NCBI RefSeq assembly: GCF_013201075.1
Contig: NZ_CP053708.1
Location: 3,911,501 to 3,975,500, forward strand
Reading direction: 5' to 3'
From: Lichenicola cladoniae
Lineage (GTDB): Bacteria; Pseudomonadota; Alphaproteobacteria; Acetobacterales; Acetobacteraceae
DNA: 64,000 nt
Shown here: one piece after another, positions 43,636 through 52,778 of the stretch
How the letters are laid out: every line of letters starts with the position of its first letter
How positions within the stretch are numbered: position 1 is the first letter of the stretch
Program-made: the position numbers and the translations under genes
Notes under the pieces: generated by a model
What the model saw: the letters and a program-made list of their open reading frames with translations, nothing else
The model's database searches: none
What the model was told of the DNA's origin: nothing

Positions 43636-44606
43636 GGAAAAGCTCCTTGTTCGGGTGCGGCATCGAGCCGGGCGGCGGTGAACTGGTCGGTGACGAGCAC
43701 GTCGATCAACCGGCCCCGCAGCACGGCGAGCAGTGCCTGGTGCTTGCGCTGGCCGCCGGCGACGCCGACCACGCGCGGGATCGCATGCAACTGCTCGAGC
43801 GTGATGCCGATGACACGCCCCTCGATCGGGGATCGGATCGGCTGCCCGTCGGCATCGAAGAAATGCAGGCACAGGTCGCCGACCGCGCGCAATGCGCGCA
43901 GCTCCTGCAGTTCGGCGGCAGTGAACACGTTGCCGCTGTCGGCCAGCAGCTTCGACGGCTCCAGCCCGCCAACGCCGACCAGCGCCATGGTGATGCGGCC
44001 GAACTCCGCCAGGGTGGAAGCCACGAACGGGTCGGAGACCAGCGCCTTCTGCACCTCGATCGACCCGGCGACGCCCTGGGTCGCCAGCAGCATCGGTTCG
44101 GCCCCGGTGATGCGGGCGAGCCGGGTGGTGAGCGCGGTCGCGTGGCGCTGCACCGCCGGATTGCCCATGCCGCCCAGGATCTGCACCACGCGGGCCGCCT
44201 GCAGGCGACGGCCGGGATCGAGATTATCGACCATGCGCAGCAGGCTCTCGCTCCAGGACGAGATGCCGATGATCTCGCCGGGCTGCAGCGTCGCCTCGAG
44301 ATATTGCGCGGCGGCCTCGCCGATGCGCGACAGGATCTGTTCCTCGCGATCCTCGCCGCATTCGGCCACCACCACTTCGGACAGGCCGTAGCGCCCGACC
44401 AGCCGTTCCTCGAGCTCCGGGAAAGTCCCGGACGGGGTATCGACGGTGATCCGGACCAGCCCCTCGTCCCGTGCGCGCTTCAACAGGCGCGAGACCCCGG
44501 CTTGGGAGATACGAAGACGCTTTGCGATCTCGGTCTGCCTGACATCCTCGAGATGGTACATGCGGGCGACCCGGGCGATCAGTCGCAGCTCGTCAGACCG
44601 TGCCAT
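43632..44606 (-). CDS. SorC-family sugar-responsive transcriptional regulator
   Basis: 324 aa. An N-terminal helix-turn-helix (DVRQTEIAKRLRISQAGVS, about residues 20-40) is followed by the SorC sugar-phosphate-binding domain: GEIIGISSWSESL, VQILGGMG, LALVGVGG-like (MALVGVGGLEPSKLL), and VVGVAGGQRKHQALLAVLRG near the C-terminus. The family senses phosphorylated sugars, so a kinase product of this pathway is the expected ligand. It lies inside the operon it probably controls, between two dehydrogenase genes. A 14-bp palindrome at 52301-52314 is its candidate operator. Confidence 0.9.
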   Translation of the reverse strand: MARSDELRLIARVARMYHLEDVRQTEIAKRLRISQAGVSRLLKRARDEGLVRITVDTPSGTFPELEERLVGRYGLSEVVVAECGEDREEQILSRIGEAAAQYLEATLQPGEIIGISSWSESLLRMVDNLDPGRRLQAARVVQILGGMGNPAVQRHATALTTRLARITGAEPMLLATQGVAGSIEVQKALVSDPFVASTLAEFGRITMALVGVGGLEPSKLLADSGNVFTAAELQELRALRAVGDLCLHFFDADGQPIRSPIEGRVIGITLEQLHAIPRVVGVAGGQRKHQALLAVLRGRLIDVLVTDQFTAARLDAAPEQGAFP

Positions 44607-44618
44607 CCCGCAATCCGT

Positions 44619-45383
44619 TCACCAGCAGCAGAAACCGCCATCGACCAGCAGGTCGACGCCGGTGCAGAACGACGCAGCCTTGGAGGACAGGAAGATCGCC
44701 GGACCGACCAGCTCGTCGACATCTGCCATGCGGCCAAGCGGCGTGTCGGTCTCGAACAGCTTTACCTGTTCGGCGACCTCGGGGCGAATATTCATCGGCG
44801 TCGCCGTGTAGCCCGGGCTGATGGTGTTCACCCGGACGCCGCGATCGGCCCATTCCATCGCCAGGCTTTTCGACAGATGGATCACCGCCGCCTTGGATGC
44901 GTTGTAGTGCGCCTGCAGCAGGCCGCGATTGACGATCACTCCGGACATCGATGCGATGTTGACGATCGATCCACGCCGGTTCGGCAGCATCGCCCGCGCT
45001 TCCGCCTGGCAGGACAGGAACAGGCCGGTGACGTTGACGTCGAACATACGCTGCCACTGCGCCCGCGCCATTTCTTCCGCCGGCGCCGCGTTGGCGATCC
45101 CGGCGCAGTTCACCGCGAGCGCCAGGGGCCCGAGCGCGCCCTGCAGCGTCCCGATTGCCGCGGCGATGGACGCCTCGTCGGTGACGTCGCCGCGCAACGC
45201 CAGCGACCTGCGTCCGAGCGCCTCGATGCGCGCCACGGTCTCGCCGAGGCCGGGGCTGGCCGACATGTCGAAACAACCGACATCCGCACCCGCTTCCGCC
45301 AGGCCGACCGCGATCCGTTGCCCGATGCCGCTGCCGGCGCCTGTAACGAACGCGACATCACCGGTCAGATCGAAGAGCTTCAT
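44619..45383 (-). CDS. SDR-family dehydrogenase (arabinitol/xylitol dehydrogenase-like)
   Basis: Short-chain dehydrogenase, 254 aa. TGAGSGIGQRIAVGLAEAG cofactor motif, NCAG, Ser in NIASMSG, YNASK, and the C-terminal LLVDGGFCCW. MSGVIVNRGLLQAHYNASK resembles D-arabinitol/threitol-type polyol dehydrogenases. A second SDR in the same operon suggests either two polyol substrates or sequential oxidation/reduction (ketose epimer interconversion). It starts 45 nt after the ATPase gene, across a small hairpin. Confidence 0.88.
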   Translation of the reverse strand: MKLFDLTGDVAFVTGAGSGIGQRIAVGLAEAGADVGCFDMSASPGLGETVARIEALGRRSLALRGDVTDEASIAAAIGTLQGALGPLALAVNCAGIANAAPAEEMARAQWQRMFDVNVTGLFLSCQAEARAMLPNRRGSIVNIASMSGVIVNRGLLQAHYNASKAAVIHLSKSLAMEWADRGVRVNTISPGYTATPMNIRPEVAEQVKLFETDTPLGRMADVDELVGPAIFLSSKAASFCTGVDLLVDGGFCCW

Positions 45384-45400
45384 TGTCTTATCCTAAGTAG

Positions 45401-45421
45401 GTCGAAAACCGGCTAGGCCGG
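45401..45421 (-). terminator. weak intra-operon terminator or attenuator
   Basis: On the minus strand CCGGC-CTA-GCCGG followed directly by TTTTC, between the ABC ATPase stop and the SDR start. The 5-bp stem is short for full termination but could lower expression of the downstream SDR-regulator-SDR genes. Confidence 0.4.
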
Positions 45422-45428
45422 ATCATTT

Positions 45429-46919
<1,491 letters not shown>

Positions 46920-46950
46920 CGCATTGCTCCTGGCGGCATCAAGGCGAACG

Positions 46951-46971
46951 GGCCAGGGCGACGCCCTGGCC
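46951..46971 (-). terminator. strong intercistronic hairpin after the binding-protein gene
   Basis: Perfect 9-bp stem GGCCAGGGC / GCCCTGGCC with a 3-nt loop, 8 nt after the binding-protein stop and 31 nt ahead of the ATPase start. No U-run. In other ABC operons such hairpins protect the upstream mRNA and keep the binding protein in excess over the ATPase. Confidence 0.7.
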
Positions 46972-46979
46972 GATCGGCA

Positions 46980-47915
46980 TCAGGGGTGCTTGGCGAGGAA
47001 CGGCGCCACATTGGCCTTGGTGGTCAGCACCGCCTCCTGAAGCTGCTGCGCCGGCACCGGCTTGCCGGCGATCAGGTCGAGAGCCGAATCGACCGCAAGC
47101 TTGCCCATGAACTGCGTCTTCTGCGTCATCGTGGCGGCCAGCGTGCCCTTCTGGACTGCCTTCAGGCCGGCGACGTCGCCATCGAAGCCGACCACCATGA
47201 CCGGATGGTCCAGGTTGCCGACCTTGACGGCCTGTGCTGCACCGAGTGCGAGACCATCGGCGCGGCCGAAGAACACGGTGATGCCCGGATGCCGCTGCAG
47301 CATGTCCTGGGCGATCGAGAAGCCCTCGCTCTGCGACCATTCCTGGCTCGCCTGCTTTGCGACCACGTCGAGGCCGGTGCAGCTGGCGAGCGCATCGCTG
47401 AAGCCCTTGTTGCGATCGTTCTCCGGGGTGGTGCCGATCTGGCCCTGGATGATCGCGACGTGGCCCTTGCCGCCGGTCTCCTTGCAGACGAACTCGCCGA
47501 GGGTGTGCGCCGCCGCCACGCTGTCGGTCGCGATGAAACTGGTCGCCGGCGCATCGGGAGCGTTGCGGTCGACGGCGATGACCGGGATATGCGCCTTCTC
47601 GGCTGCACGCACCGGCACGCCGGCGGCGGTGGCGCCGGCCGGGATATAGATGATCGCCTTGACGTTGCGGGTGATCAGATCCTCGATCTGGTTGACCTGG
47701 GTGGCAGAGTCGCCGTGTGCATCGACCACGATCACGTCGGCGCCGCGCACCTTCGCTTCGGCGGTGACGGCCTGCTTGATCTGGTTGAAGAAGTCCGCCT
47801 GCAGGTTTGCCACCGCGAGTCCGATGGTCGGCCGTGTCTGCGCCATGGCCGGCACGGAGGCCGACAGGATGGCGGTGGCGGCGAACGTGGCGGCAAGTGT
47901 CTTGATCGTGGACAT
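46980..47915 (-). CDS. sugar/polyol ABC substrate-binding protein (RbsB type)
   Basis: Periplasmic binding protein, 311 aa. Signal peptide 1-25 ends at AMAQT. PBP type I motifs: LAVANLQADFFNQIKQAV, IYIPAGATAAGVPV, DRNAPDAPATSFIATDS, GHVAIIQG and MVVGFDGDVAGLKAVQKG. The ligand is expected to be a polyol or its ketose, judging by the operon. It starts 56 nt after the permease stop. Confidence 0.92.
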   Translation of the reverse strand: MSTIKTLAATFAATAILSASVPAMAQTRPTIGLAVANLQADFFNQIKQAVTAEAKVRGADVIVVDAHGDSATQVNQIEDLITRNVKAIIYIPAGATAAGVPVRAAEKAHIPVIAVDRNAPDAPATSFIATDSVAAAHTLGEFVCKETGGKGHVAIIQGQIGTTPENDRNKGFSDALASCTGLDVVAKQASQEWSQSEGFSIAQDMLQRHPGITVFFGRADGLALGAAQAVKVGNLDHPVMVVGFDGDVAGLKAVQKGTLAATMTQKTQFMGKLAVDSALDLIAGKPVPAQQLQEAVLTTKANVAPFLAKHP

Positions 47916-47971
47916 ACTATTTCCCCGGTTGATGCGGAGGCGTTCGTCGCCCCCTGCATGTGGTTCAGGTG

Positions 47972-48976
47972 TCAGGCGCGCCGGCGCAGCGTGTCGAAGG
48001 TGACGGCTACTGCGATGACGATGCCGATGACGACCTGCTGGATGAAGGGCGAGATGCCGACGAGGTTGAGCCCGTTATGCAGCACGCCGATGATGAAGAC
48101 GCCGACCACGGTTCCAGCGATCGAGCCGATGCCGCCGGACAGGCTGGCACCGCCGATCACCACCGCGGCGATCGCGTCGAGTTCGTAGCCGAGCCCCGCC
48201 GATGGCTGCGAGCTGTCGAGCCGGGCCGCCATCACCGCAGCCGCGACGCCGGCGAGCAATCCAGAGGTGACATAGACGGCGACCGTCAGCTTGCGCACCG
48301 GGATACCAGCGAGACGCGCCACCTCCGCACTGCCGCCGATCGCATAAAGGCTGCGGCCGGTGGCGCGATATCGCAGGAATACCCACGCCGCGAGTGCCAG
48401 CGCCACGAACACGCCGGCGGTGGCGGAGAGCACGCCGAGATGGCGGATGGTGGCGAGGCCGGTGAACCAGTCCGGATAGCCGACCACCTGCTGGCCGTCG
48501 GTGGTGATGTTGGCGAGCCCGCGCGCCACCGACATCATGGTCAGCGTGGCGATGAAGGCCGGCAACCGGGCGCGGGTCACCAGCAGGCCGTTGACCAGGC
48601 CGCAGATACCGCCAGTGACGATGCACAGCAGCAGGGCTAGCGGGAACGGCACGCCGTAATCCTGCGGCAGCCAGCCGAGCACCATGATCGACAGTGCCAG
48701 GATCGAGCCGACCGACAGGTCGATGCCGCCGATGATGATGACGCCGGTCATACCAAGTGCCAGAATACCAAGTGTGGTGACCTGATCGACAACGTTAAGG
48801 GCGTTGCGCAGGGTCAGGAATACGCTGGTCGTGCAGGCGAACACGATGCACAGCAGCACCAGCCCGATCAGCGGGCCCTGGGCGCCGCTGGTCAGGAAGG
48901 CGACCAGTCGCTTCGTGCCGCTCGCCGTACCACCGGTCAGCTTGGGCGAGGCAACCACGGTTTGTTGCTGGCTCAT
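47972..48976 (-). CDS. sugar/polyol ABC transporter permease (RbsC type)
   Basis: Membrane subunit, 334 aa, 8-10 helices. GGIDLSVGSILALSIMV, AIGGSAEVARLAGI and IGGASLSGGIGSIAGTVVG are RbsC hallmarks. It overlaps the kinase stop by ATGA. Gene order kinase-permease-binding protein-ATPase differs from the usual binding protein-first order. Confidence 0.92.
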   Translation of the reverse strand: MSQQQTVVASPKLTGGTASGTKRLVAFLTSGAQGPLIGLVLLCIVFACTTSVFLTLRNALNVVDQVTTLGILALGMTGVIIIGGIDLSVGSILALSIMVLGWLPQDYGVPFPLALLLCIVTGGICGLVNGLLVTRARLPAFIATLTMMSVARGLANITTDGQQVVGYPDWFTGLATIRHLGVLSATAGVFVALALAAWVFLRYRATGRSLYAIGGSAEVARLAGIPVRKLTVAVYVTSGLLAGVAAAVMAARLDSSQPSAGLGYELDAIAAVVIGGASLSGGIGSIAGTVVGVFIIGVLHNGLNLVGISPFIQQVVIGIVIAVAVTFDTLRRRA

Positions 48977-50445
48977 TGTGCGTTCTCCCTGATCCGCCGG
49001 CTTGAGGCGCGTGCGATCGCATCACGCCAGTGCCGGCTGTCCGATGGCAGGTTGGTCGCGACCGCGCTGAAGCGGTCGCGTGGTCGTGGCAGTGCGTCCA
49101 AGGCGGCGCGATCCCAGAGTCCCGCCGACAGGCCGGCGAGATGGGCAACGCCGAGTGCAGACAGCTCCGGCTCGACTGCCCGCAGCAGGGTGCAGCCGAG
49201 CCGGTCGGCCTGCATCTGCATCAGCCCGTCGGTGCGGGTAGGGCCGCCATCGACGAACAACTCGGTGACGGTGCCGACGCTGTGCCTGATGGCTTCGACC
49301 ACGTCCGCCACCTGCTGCACCACGCTCTCCACGGCCGCGCGGGCGATGGCCTCGCGCGTGGTGCCGAGCGTCAGGTTGGTCAGCAGGCCGACCGCGTCCC
49401 GGTCCCACCATGGCGCGCCGAGACCACCGAAGCCCGGCACCAGGACGACGCCATCGCTGCGCGCGGCGAGGCCCATCGAGACCAGGACGGGCACGTCGAT
49501 GCCCAGGATTCCGGCCATCCAGCGCAGGGCGGAACCAGCGGAGCGGATGTTGCCCTCGGCTGCATAGGCGGGGCGATCGGTCATCCAGCCGATGGTCAGG
49601 CACAGCCCGGCCTGGAGGTCGTCGGGTTCGGCGATCAGTCCCATGACCGACGAGCCGGTGCCGTAGGTTGCCTTGACCTGTCCGGGGGAGAACGCGCCGT
49701 GGCCGAACAGGGCGGCATGGCTGTCTCCCATCACGGCATGGATCGGGGTGCCGTCGGACAGCGGCGGCAGACCCCCCACCGACGGGAACGGTCCGGTGGA
49801 TGCAACGACACGCGGCAGGCAGATGCGCGGGATGCCGAACAGCGACAGGAGGTCGTCGTCCCAGTCCACCGCTCGAACGTCGAGAAGCTGCGTACGCGAT
49901 GCGTTGCCGGCCTCGATCAGATGATCGCCGGAAAATCGGCTCAGCAACCATGAATCGATCGTGCCGAGGCACAGCATCCCGTCGCGCGATCGCACGCGGT
50001 CGGGATCGTAATGGTCGAGCAGCCAGCGCGCCTTGACCGCCGAAAACATCGGGTCGAGCGGCAGGCCGGACCGCGTGCGCACCAGATGCTCGGTATCGTC
50101 GCTGCGAAGTGCGTCACAGATCGCCGCACCGCGCTGGTCCTGCCAGGAAATCACCGGCGAAATCGGTCGTCCGGTTGCCCGATCCCACAATAACAGAGAC
50201 TCGCGCTGGGTGGCGAAACCGACGGCGATCACTGCGGACGGCTCGTGTCCGGCAAGGCACGCGGCGACGGCGGTCTGGACGCTCTGCCAGATGGCGTCTG
50301 CATCCTGCTCGACCCAGCCAGGCTGCGGGTGGGTTTCGCCGACCGGTGCCGTGCCGCGGGAGATGAAGCGTCCGCCTGCGTCGATCAGCGCGCATTTCGT
50401 GGCGCTGGTGCCCTGGTCGATCGCGAGGATGAGCGGGGCACCCAT
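48973..50445 (-). CDS. FGGY-family carbohydrate kinase
   Basis: ATP-dependent kinase for a ketose or polyol, 490 aa. N-terminal phosphate motif AIDQGTSATKCALID, WVEQDADAIW, substrate loop TQRESLLLWDRATGRPISPVISWQDQR in parts (TQRESLLLWD, ISWQDQR), ATP motif YGTGSSVMG and FVDGGPTRTDGLMQMQADRLG in parts (FVDGGPTRTDG, QADRLG). The sequence is closest in feel to glycerol kinase-like FGGY members, but the linked transketolase suggests a pentulose such as xylulose. Start ATG at 50445, two bases after the transketolase stop. Confidence 0.9.
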   Translation of the reverse strand: MGAPLILAIDQGTSATKCALIDAGGRFISRGTAPVGETHPQPGWVEQDADAIWQSVQTAVAACLAGHEPSAVIAVGFATQRESLLLWDRATGRPISPVISWQDQRGAAICDALRSDDTEHLVRTRSGLPLDPMFSAVKARWLLDHYDPDRVRSRDGMLCLGTIDSWLLSRFSGDHLIEAGNASRTQLLDVRAVDWDDDLLSLFGIPRICLPRVVASTGPFPSVGGLPPLSDGTPIHAVMGDSHAALFGHGAFSPGQVKATYGTGSSVMGLIAEPDDLQAGLCLTIGWMTDRPAYAAEGNIRSAGSALRWMAGILGIDVPVLVSMGLAARSDGVVLVPGFGGLGAPWWDRDAVGLLTNLTLGTTREAIARAAVESVVQQVADVVEAIRHSVGTVTELFVDGGPTRTDGLMQMQADRLGCTLLRAVEPELSALGVAHLAGLSAGLWDRAALDALPRPRDRFSAVATNLPSDSRHWRDAIARASSRRIRENAQ

Positions 50446-50447
50446 GA

Positions 50448-51407
50448 TCAGGCCATCAGCTCCGTGGCTGCCGTGACGATGCCGTCGGCGTTCAACCCGA
50501 AATGGTCGAGCAGGAAGGATGCCGATCCGGTCGGGGCGAAGTGCGGCACGCCGAGGATGCGCATGCGCACCGGATGGTGGCGCACGACGGTTTCCGCCAC
50601 TGCCGAGCCAAGCCCGCCGGTGATGATCGCCTCTTCCGCGGTGACGATGCCACGGGTCTCGCGCGCTGCCGCCAGCACCGCGGCTTCGTCCAGCGGTGCG
50701 ATCGTCATCATGTTGAGCACGCGAGCCGAGATGCCGCGCGAGGCCAGGATGTCGGCGGCTTCCAGCGCGCATGATACCAGCACGCCGGTGGCGATCACCG
50801 TGACGTCGTTGCCTTCGCGCAGGGTAAGCGCGCGACCGGGCTCGAACACCGTGTCCTCGGGCGTTACCGCGGGCACCTTGAAGCGGCCGACGCGCATGTA
50901 GATCGGCCGGTTTGCCTGCGCGGCCCAGCGTGCGGCGTCCCGGGTCTGTTTCGGGTCGGCCGGGTTCAGGATGGTGATGTCGGTCAGCGCCCGCATCCAG
51001 GCGAAATCCTCGATCGAGTGGTGGGTGGGTCCGAGTTCGCCGTAGGACATGCCCGGGCTCTGGCCGCACAGCACGACGTGGTAATGATTGTAGGCGATGT
51101 CCGCCTTGATCTGCTCCAGTGCACGTCCGGTCAGGAACGGACCTGCGCAGCACACGAACGGAACGAAGCCGCCATTGGCCAGGCCGGCGGATACGCCGAC
51201 CATGTTCTGCTCGGCGATCCCGACATTGATCAGGCGCTCGGGAAATTCTTTCTGGAACGCGTTCATGTTGGACGAACCGACGGAGTCGTTGCAGACCACG
51301 ACGATACGTGGATCGACACGAGCCAGTTCGGCCAGCGTTTCGGCAAAGGCCACGCGGCAATCGAACGTCTCGATGCCGGAGGTGACGGGGGCGCTCATGT
51401 CGTTCAT
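50448..51407 (-). CDS. transketolase C-terminal subunit
   Basis: Pyrimidine-binding and C-terminal domains of a split transketolase, 319 aa. RLINVGIAEQNMVGVSAGLA carries the catalytic glutamate (IAEQN) that activates thiamine diphosphate. SPGMSYGELGPTHHSIED and the C-terminal VTAEEAIITGGLGSAVAE are typical. Start ATG at 51407 overlaps the N-terminal subunit stop by ATGA, so the two chains are made together. With the N-terminal subunit it would form the active enzyme transferring two-carbon units between sugar phosphates. Confidence 0.92.
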   Translation of the reverse strand: MNDMSAPVTSGIETFDCRVAFAETLAELARVDPRIVVVCNDSVGSSNMNAFQKEFPERLINVGIAEQNMVGVSAGLANGGFVPFVCCAGPFLTGRALEQIKADIAYNHYHVVLCGQSPGMSYGELGPTHHSIEDFAWMRALTDITILNPADPKQTRDAARWAAQANRPIYMRVGRFKVPAVTPEDTVFEPGRALTLREGNDVTVIATGVLVSCALEAADILASRGISARVLNMMTIAPLDEAAVLAAARETRGIVTAEEAIITGGLGSAVAETVVRHHPVRMRILGVPHFAPTGSASFLLDHFGLNADGIVTAATELMA

Positions 51408-52258
51408 TGCGCGCGGAGCTCCTCGATGGCCTGGAGGACCTGTTCGGGCGACGGCACCTTGTGATGCCATTCGACCCGGTCCTCGATGAACGACACGCCC
51501 TTGCCCTTGCGGGTGTTGGCGATCAGGAACCGCGGCTTGTCGATGCGGGGCGCCTCGAACGCGGCCAGCAGGGCGGCATGATCGTGCCCGTCGACCTCGT
51601 GCACCTCCCAGCCGAACGCGCGCCACTTGTCGCCGAGCGGCTCCAGGCTGTTGGTATCCTCGGTGCGTGCACCCTGCTGCAGCCGGTTGCGATCGACGAT
51701 CGCGGTCAGGTTGGACAGCTTGCGATGGCCGGCGAACATCGCCGCTTCCCAGTTGGACCCTTCCTGCAACTCGCCGTCGCCCAGCACGACGAAGGTGCGG
51801 TAATCCGACTTCGAGATCGTCGCGGCGATGGCCGCACCCACGCCGATCGGCAGGCCGTGCCCGAGCGGACCGGTATTGGCCTCCACCCCCTTCACCTTGC
51901 GGCGGTTGGGATGGCCGTTCAGCACCGAGAGCGGCGCCATGAAGGTCGAGAGCAGGTCCGGGCTGAAATAGCCGGCGGTGGCAAGCACGGAATAGAGCGC
52001 CGCCGAGCAGTGACCTTTCGACAGGATGAACCGGTCGCGTTCGGCCCACTCCGGATCGGCCGGACGGGTGCGCATGATGTCGAAGAACAGCGTGACCAGG
52101 ATGTCGGTCACCGAGAAGTCGCCGCCGATATGCCCCATGCGGGGCCCGGCGATCGTGTTGACGATCGAGACGCGGATGTCGGCGGCGATCTCCTTCAGTC
52201 GGGCTGCGCGCGCCTCGAGGGAAGAGGTATCGCCTGGCTGGGCGAGTGCCGTGCTCAT
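51404..52258 (-). CDS. transketolase N-terminal subunit
   Basis: Thiamine-diphosphate pyrophosphate-binding half of a split transketolase, 284 aa. GHIGGDFSVTDIL, SKGHCSAALY, GPLGHGLPIGVGAA and the TPP motif GDGELQEGSNWEA with IVDRNRLQQ are all present. First gene of the operon, with AAGGA seven bases ahead of the ATG. A 14-bp palindrome lies 43 nt upstream of the start codon. In this context it would consume the ketose phosphate made by the FGGY kinase. Confidence 0.92.
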   Translation of the reverse strand: MSTALAQPGDTSSLEARAARLKEIAADIRVSIVNTIAGPRMGHIGGDFSVTDILVTLFFDIMRTRPADPEWAERDRFILSKGHCSAALYSVLATAGYFSPDLLSTFMAPLSVLNGHPNRRKVKGVEANTGPLGHGLPIGVGAAIAATISKSDYRTFVVLGDGELQEGSNWEAAMFAGHRKLSNLTAIVDRNRLQQGARTEDTNSLEPLGDKWRAFGWEVHEVDGHDHAALLAAFEAPRIDKPRFLIANTRKGKGVSFIEDRVEWHHKVPSPEQVLQAIEELRAQ

Positions 52259-52300
52259 GACCGGTCGTCCTTCATTCTGGCACCGCCAACTCTAGAGAAT

Positions 52301-52314
52301 TGAATAATTATTCA
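52301..52314. promoter_or_regulatory. candidate SorC-family operator
   Basis: Perfect palindrome TGAATAATTATTCA, 43 nt upstream of the transketolase N-subunit ATG. Its A/T-rich core stands out against the surrounding GC-rich DNA. The TGAA...TTCA ends resemble operator half-sites I associate with SorC/DeoR-type regulators; the regulator gene is at 43632-44606 in the same operon. Confidence 0.6.
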
Positions 52315-52778
52315 TGCTCTGTGTTCCATTCATAGTTGAGCCTTCAATCGGGGAAGTCAAGCATGGACTGCCCCGGGCGAATGACTTGAGGGAAGCGCCA
52401 GGTGCCGGGCAGCGTCATGCTGCTCGCACCACTCCCCATCCCGGCATGGTTCCAGTGTAGCTCTGGAGACATTCTTGCTGCCTGAGTGCAGCACCCTCTG
52501 CGGTAGATTCCGATCAGGCAATGATCCAGGAATGATTTGTCATCTTCGTTCCGGACCAGCCGCCGGTGTGACGCGCCAAAACCCATGCTGGAACCCGGAA
52601 AAAGAGACTCGCTGACAGCGTCGTAGATTTTCGAAATGTGACGTTGCGGTAACGTGCCGATTGTTTTGTGGTCGACCGGCCCGGGATAAAGATTGTAACC
52701 TCTGGTTGTCGGGCACCCGTTCGACTAGGTTGTAGAATGTGCACCGAGGGCGGTTCGCGGTGGAGATCCAAGATTTCA
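52315..52778. other. divergent regulatory region, no gene seen
   Basis: Separates the polyol operon from the bacteriophytochrome gene. Open frames on the minus strand lack a ribosome binding site and family resemblance. The promoter of bphP should lie in the right half; a GTAACC at 52695-52700 is present, but no CGAA follows at the right distance. Confidence 0.5.

Noticed and set aside
52695-52700. GTAACC upstream of bphP as SigF promoter
   Set aside because: No CGAA occurs 15-17 nt downstream.
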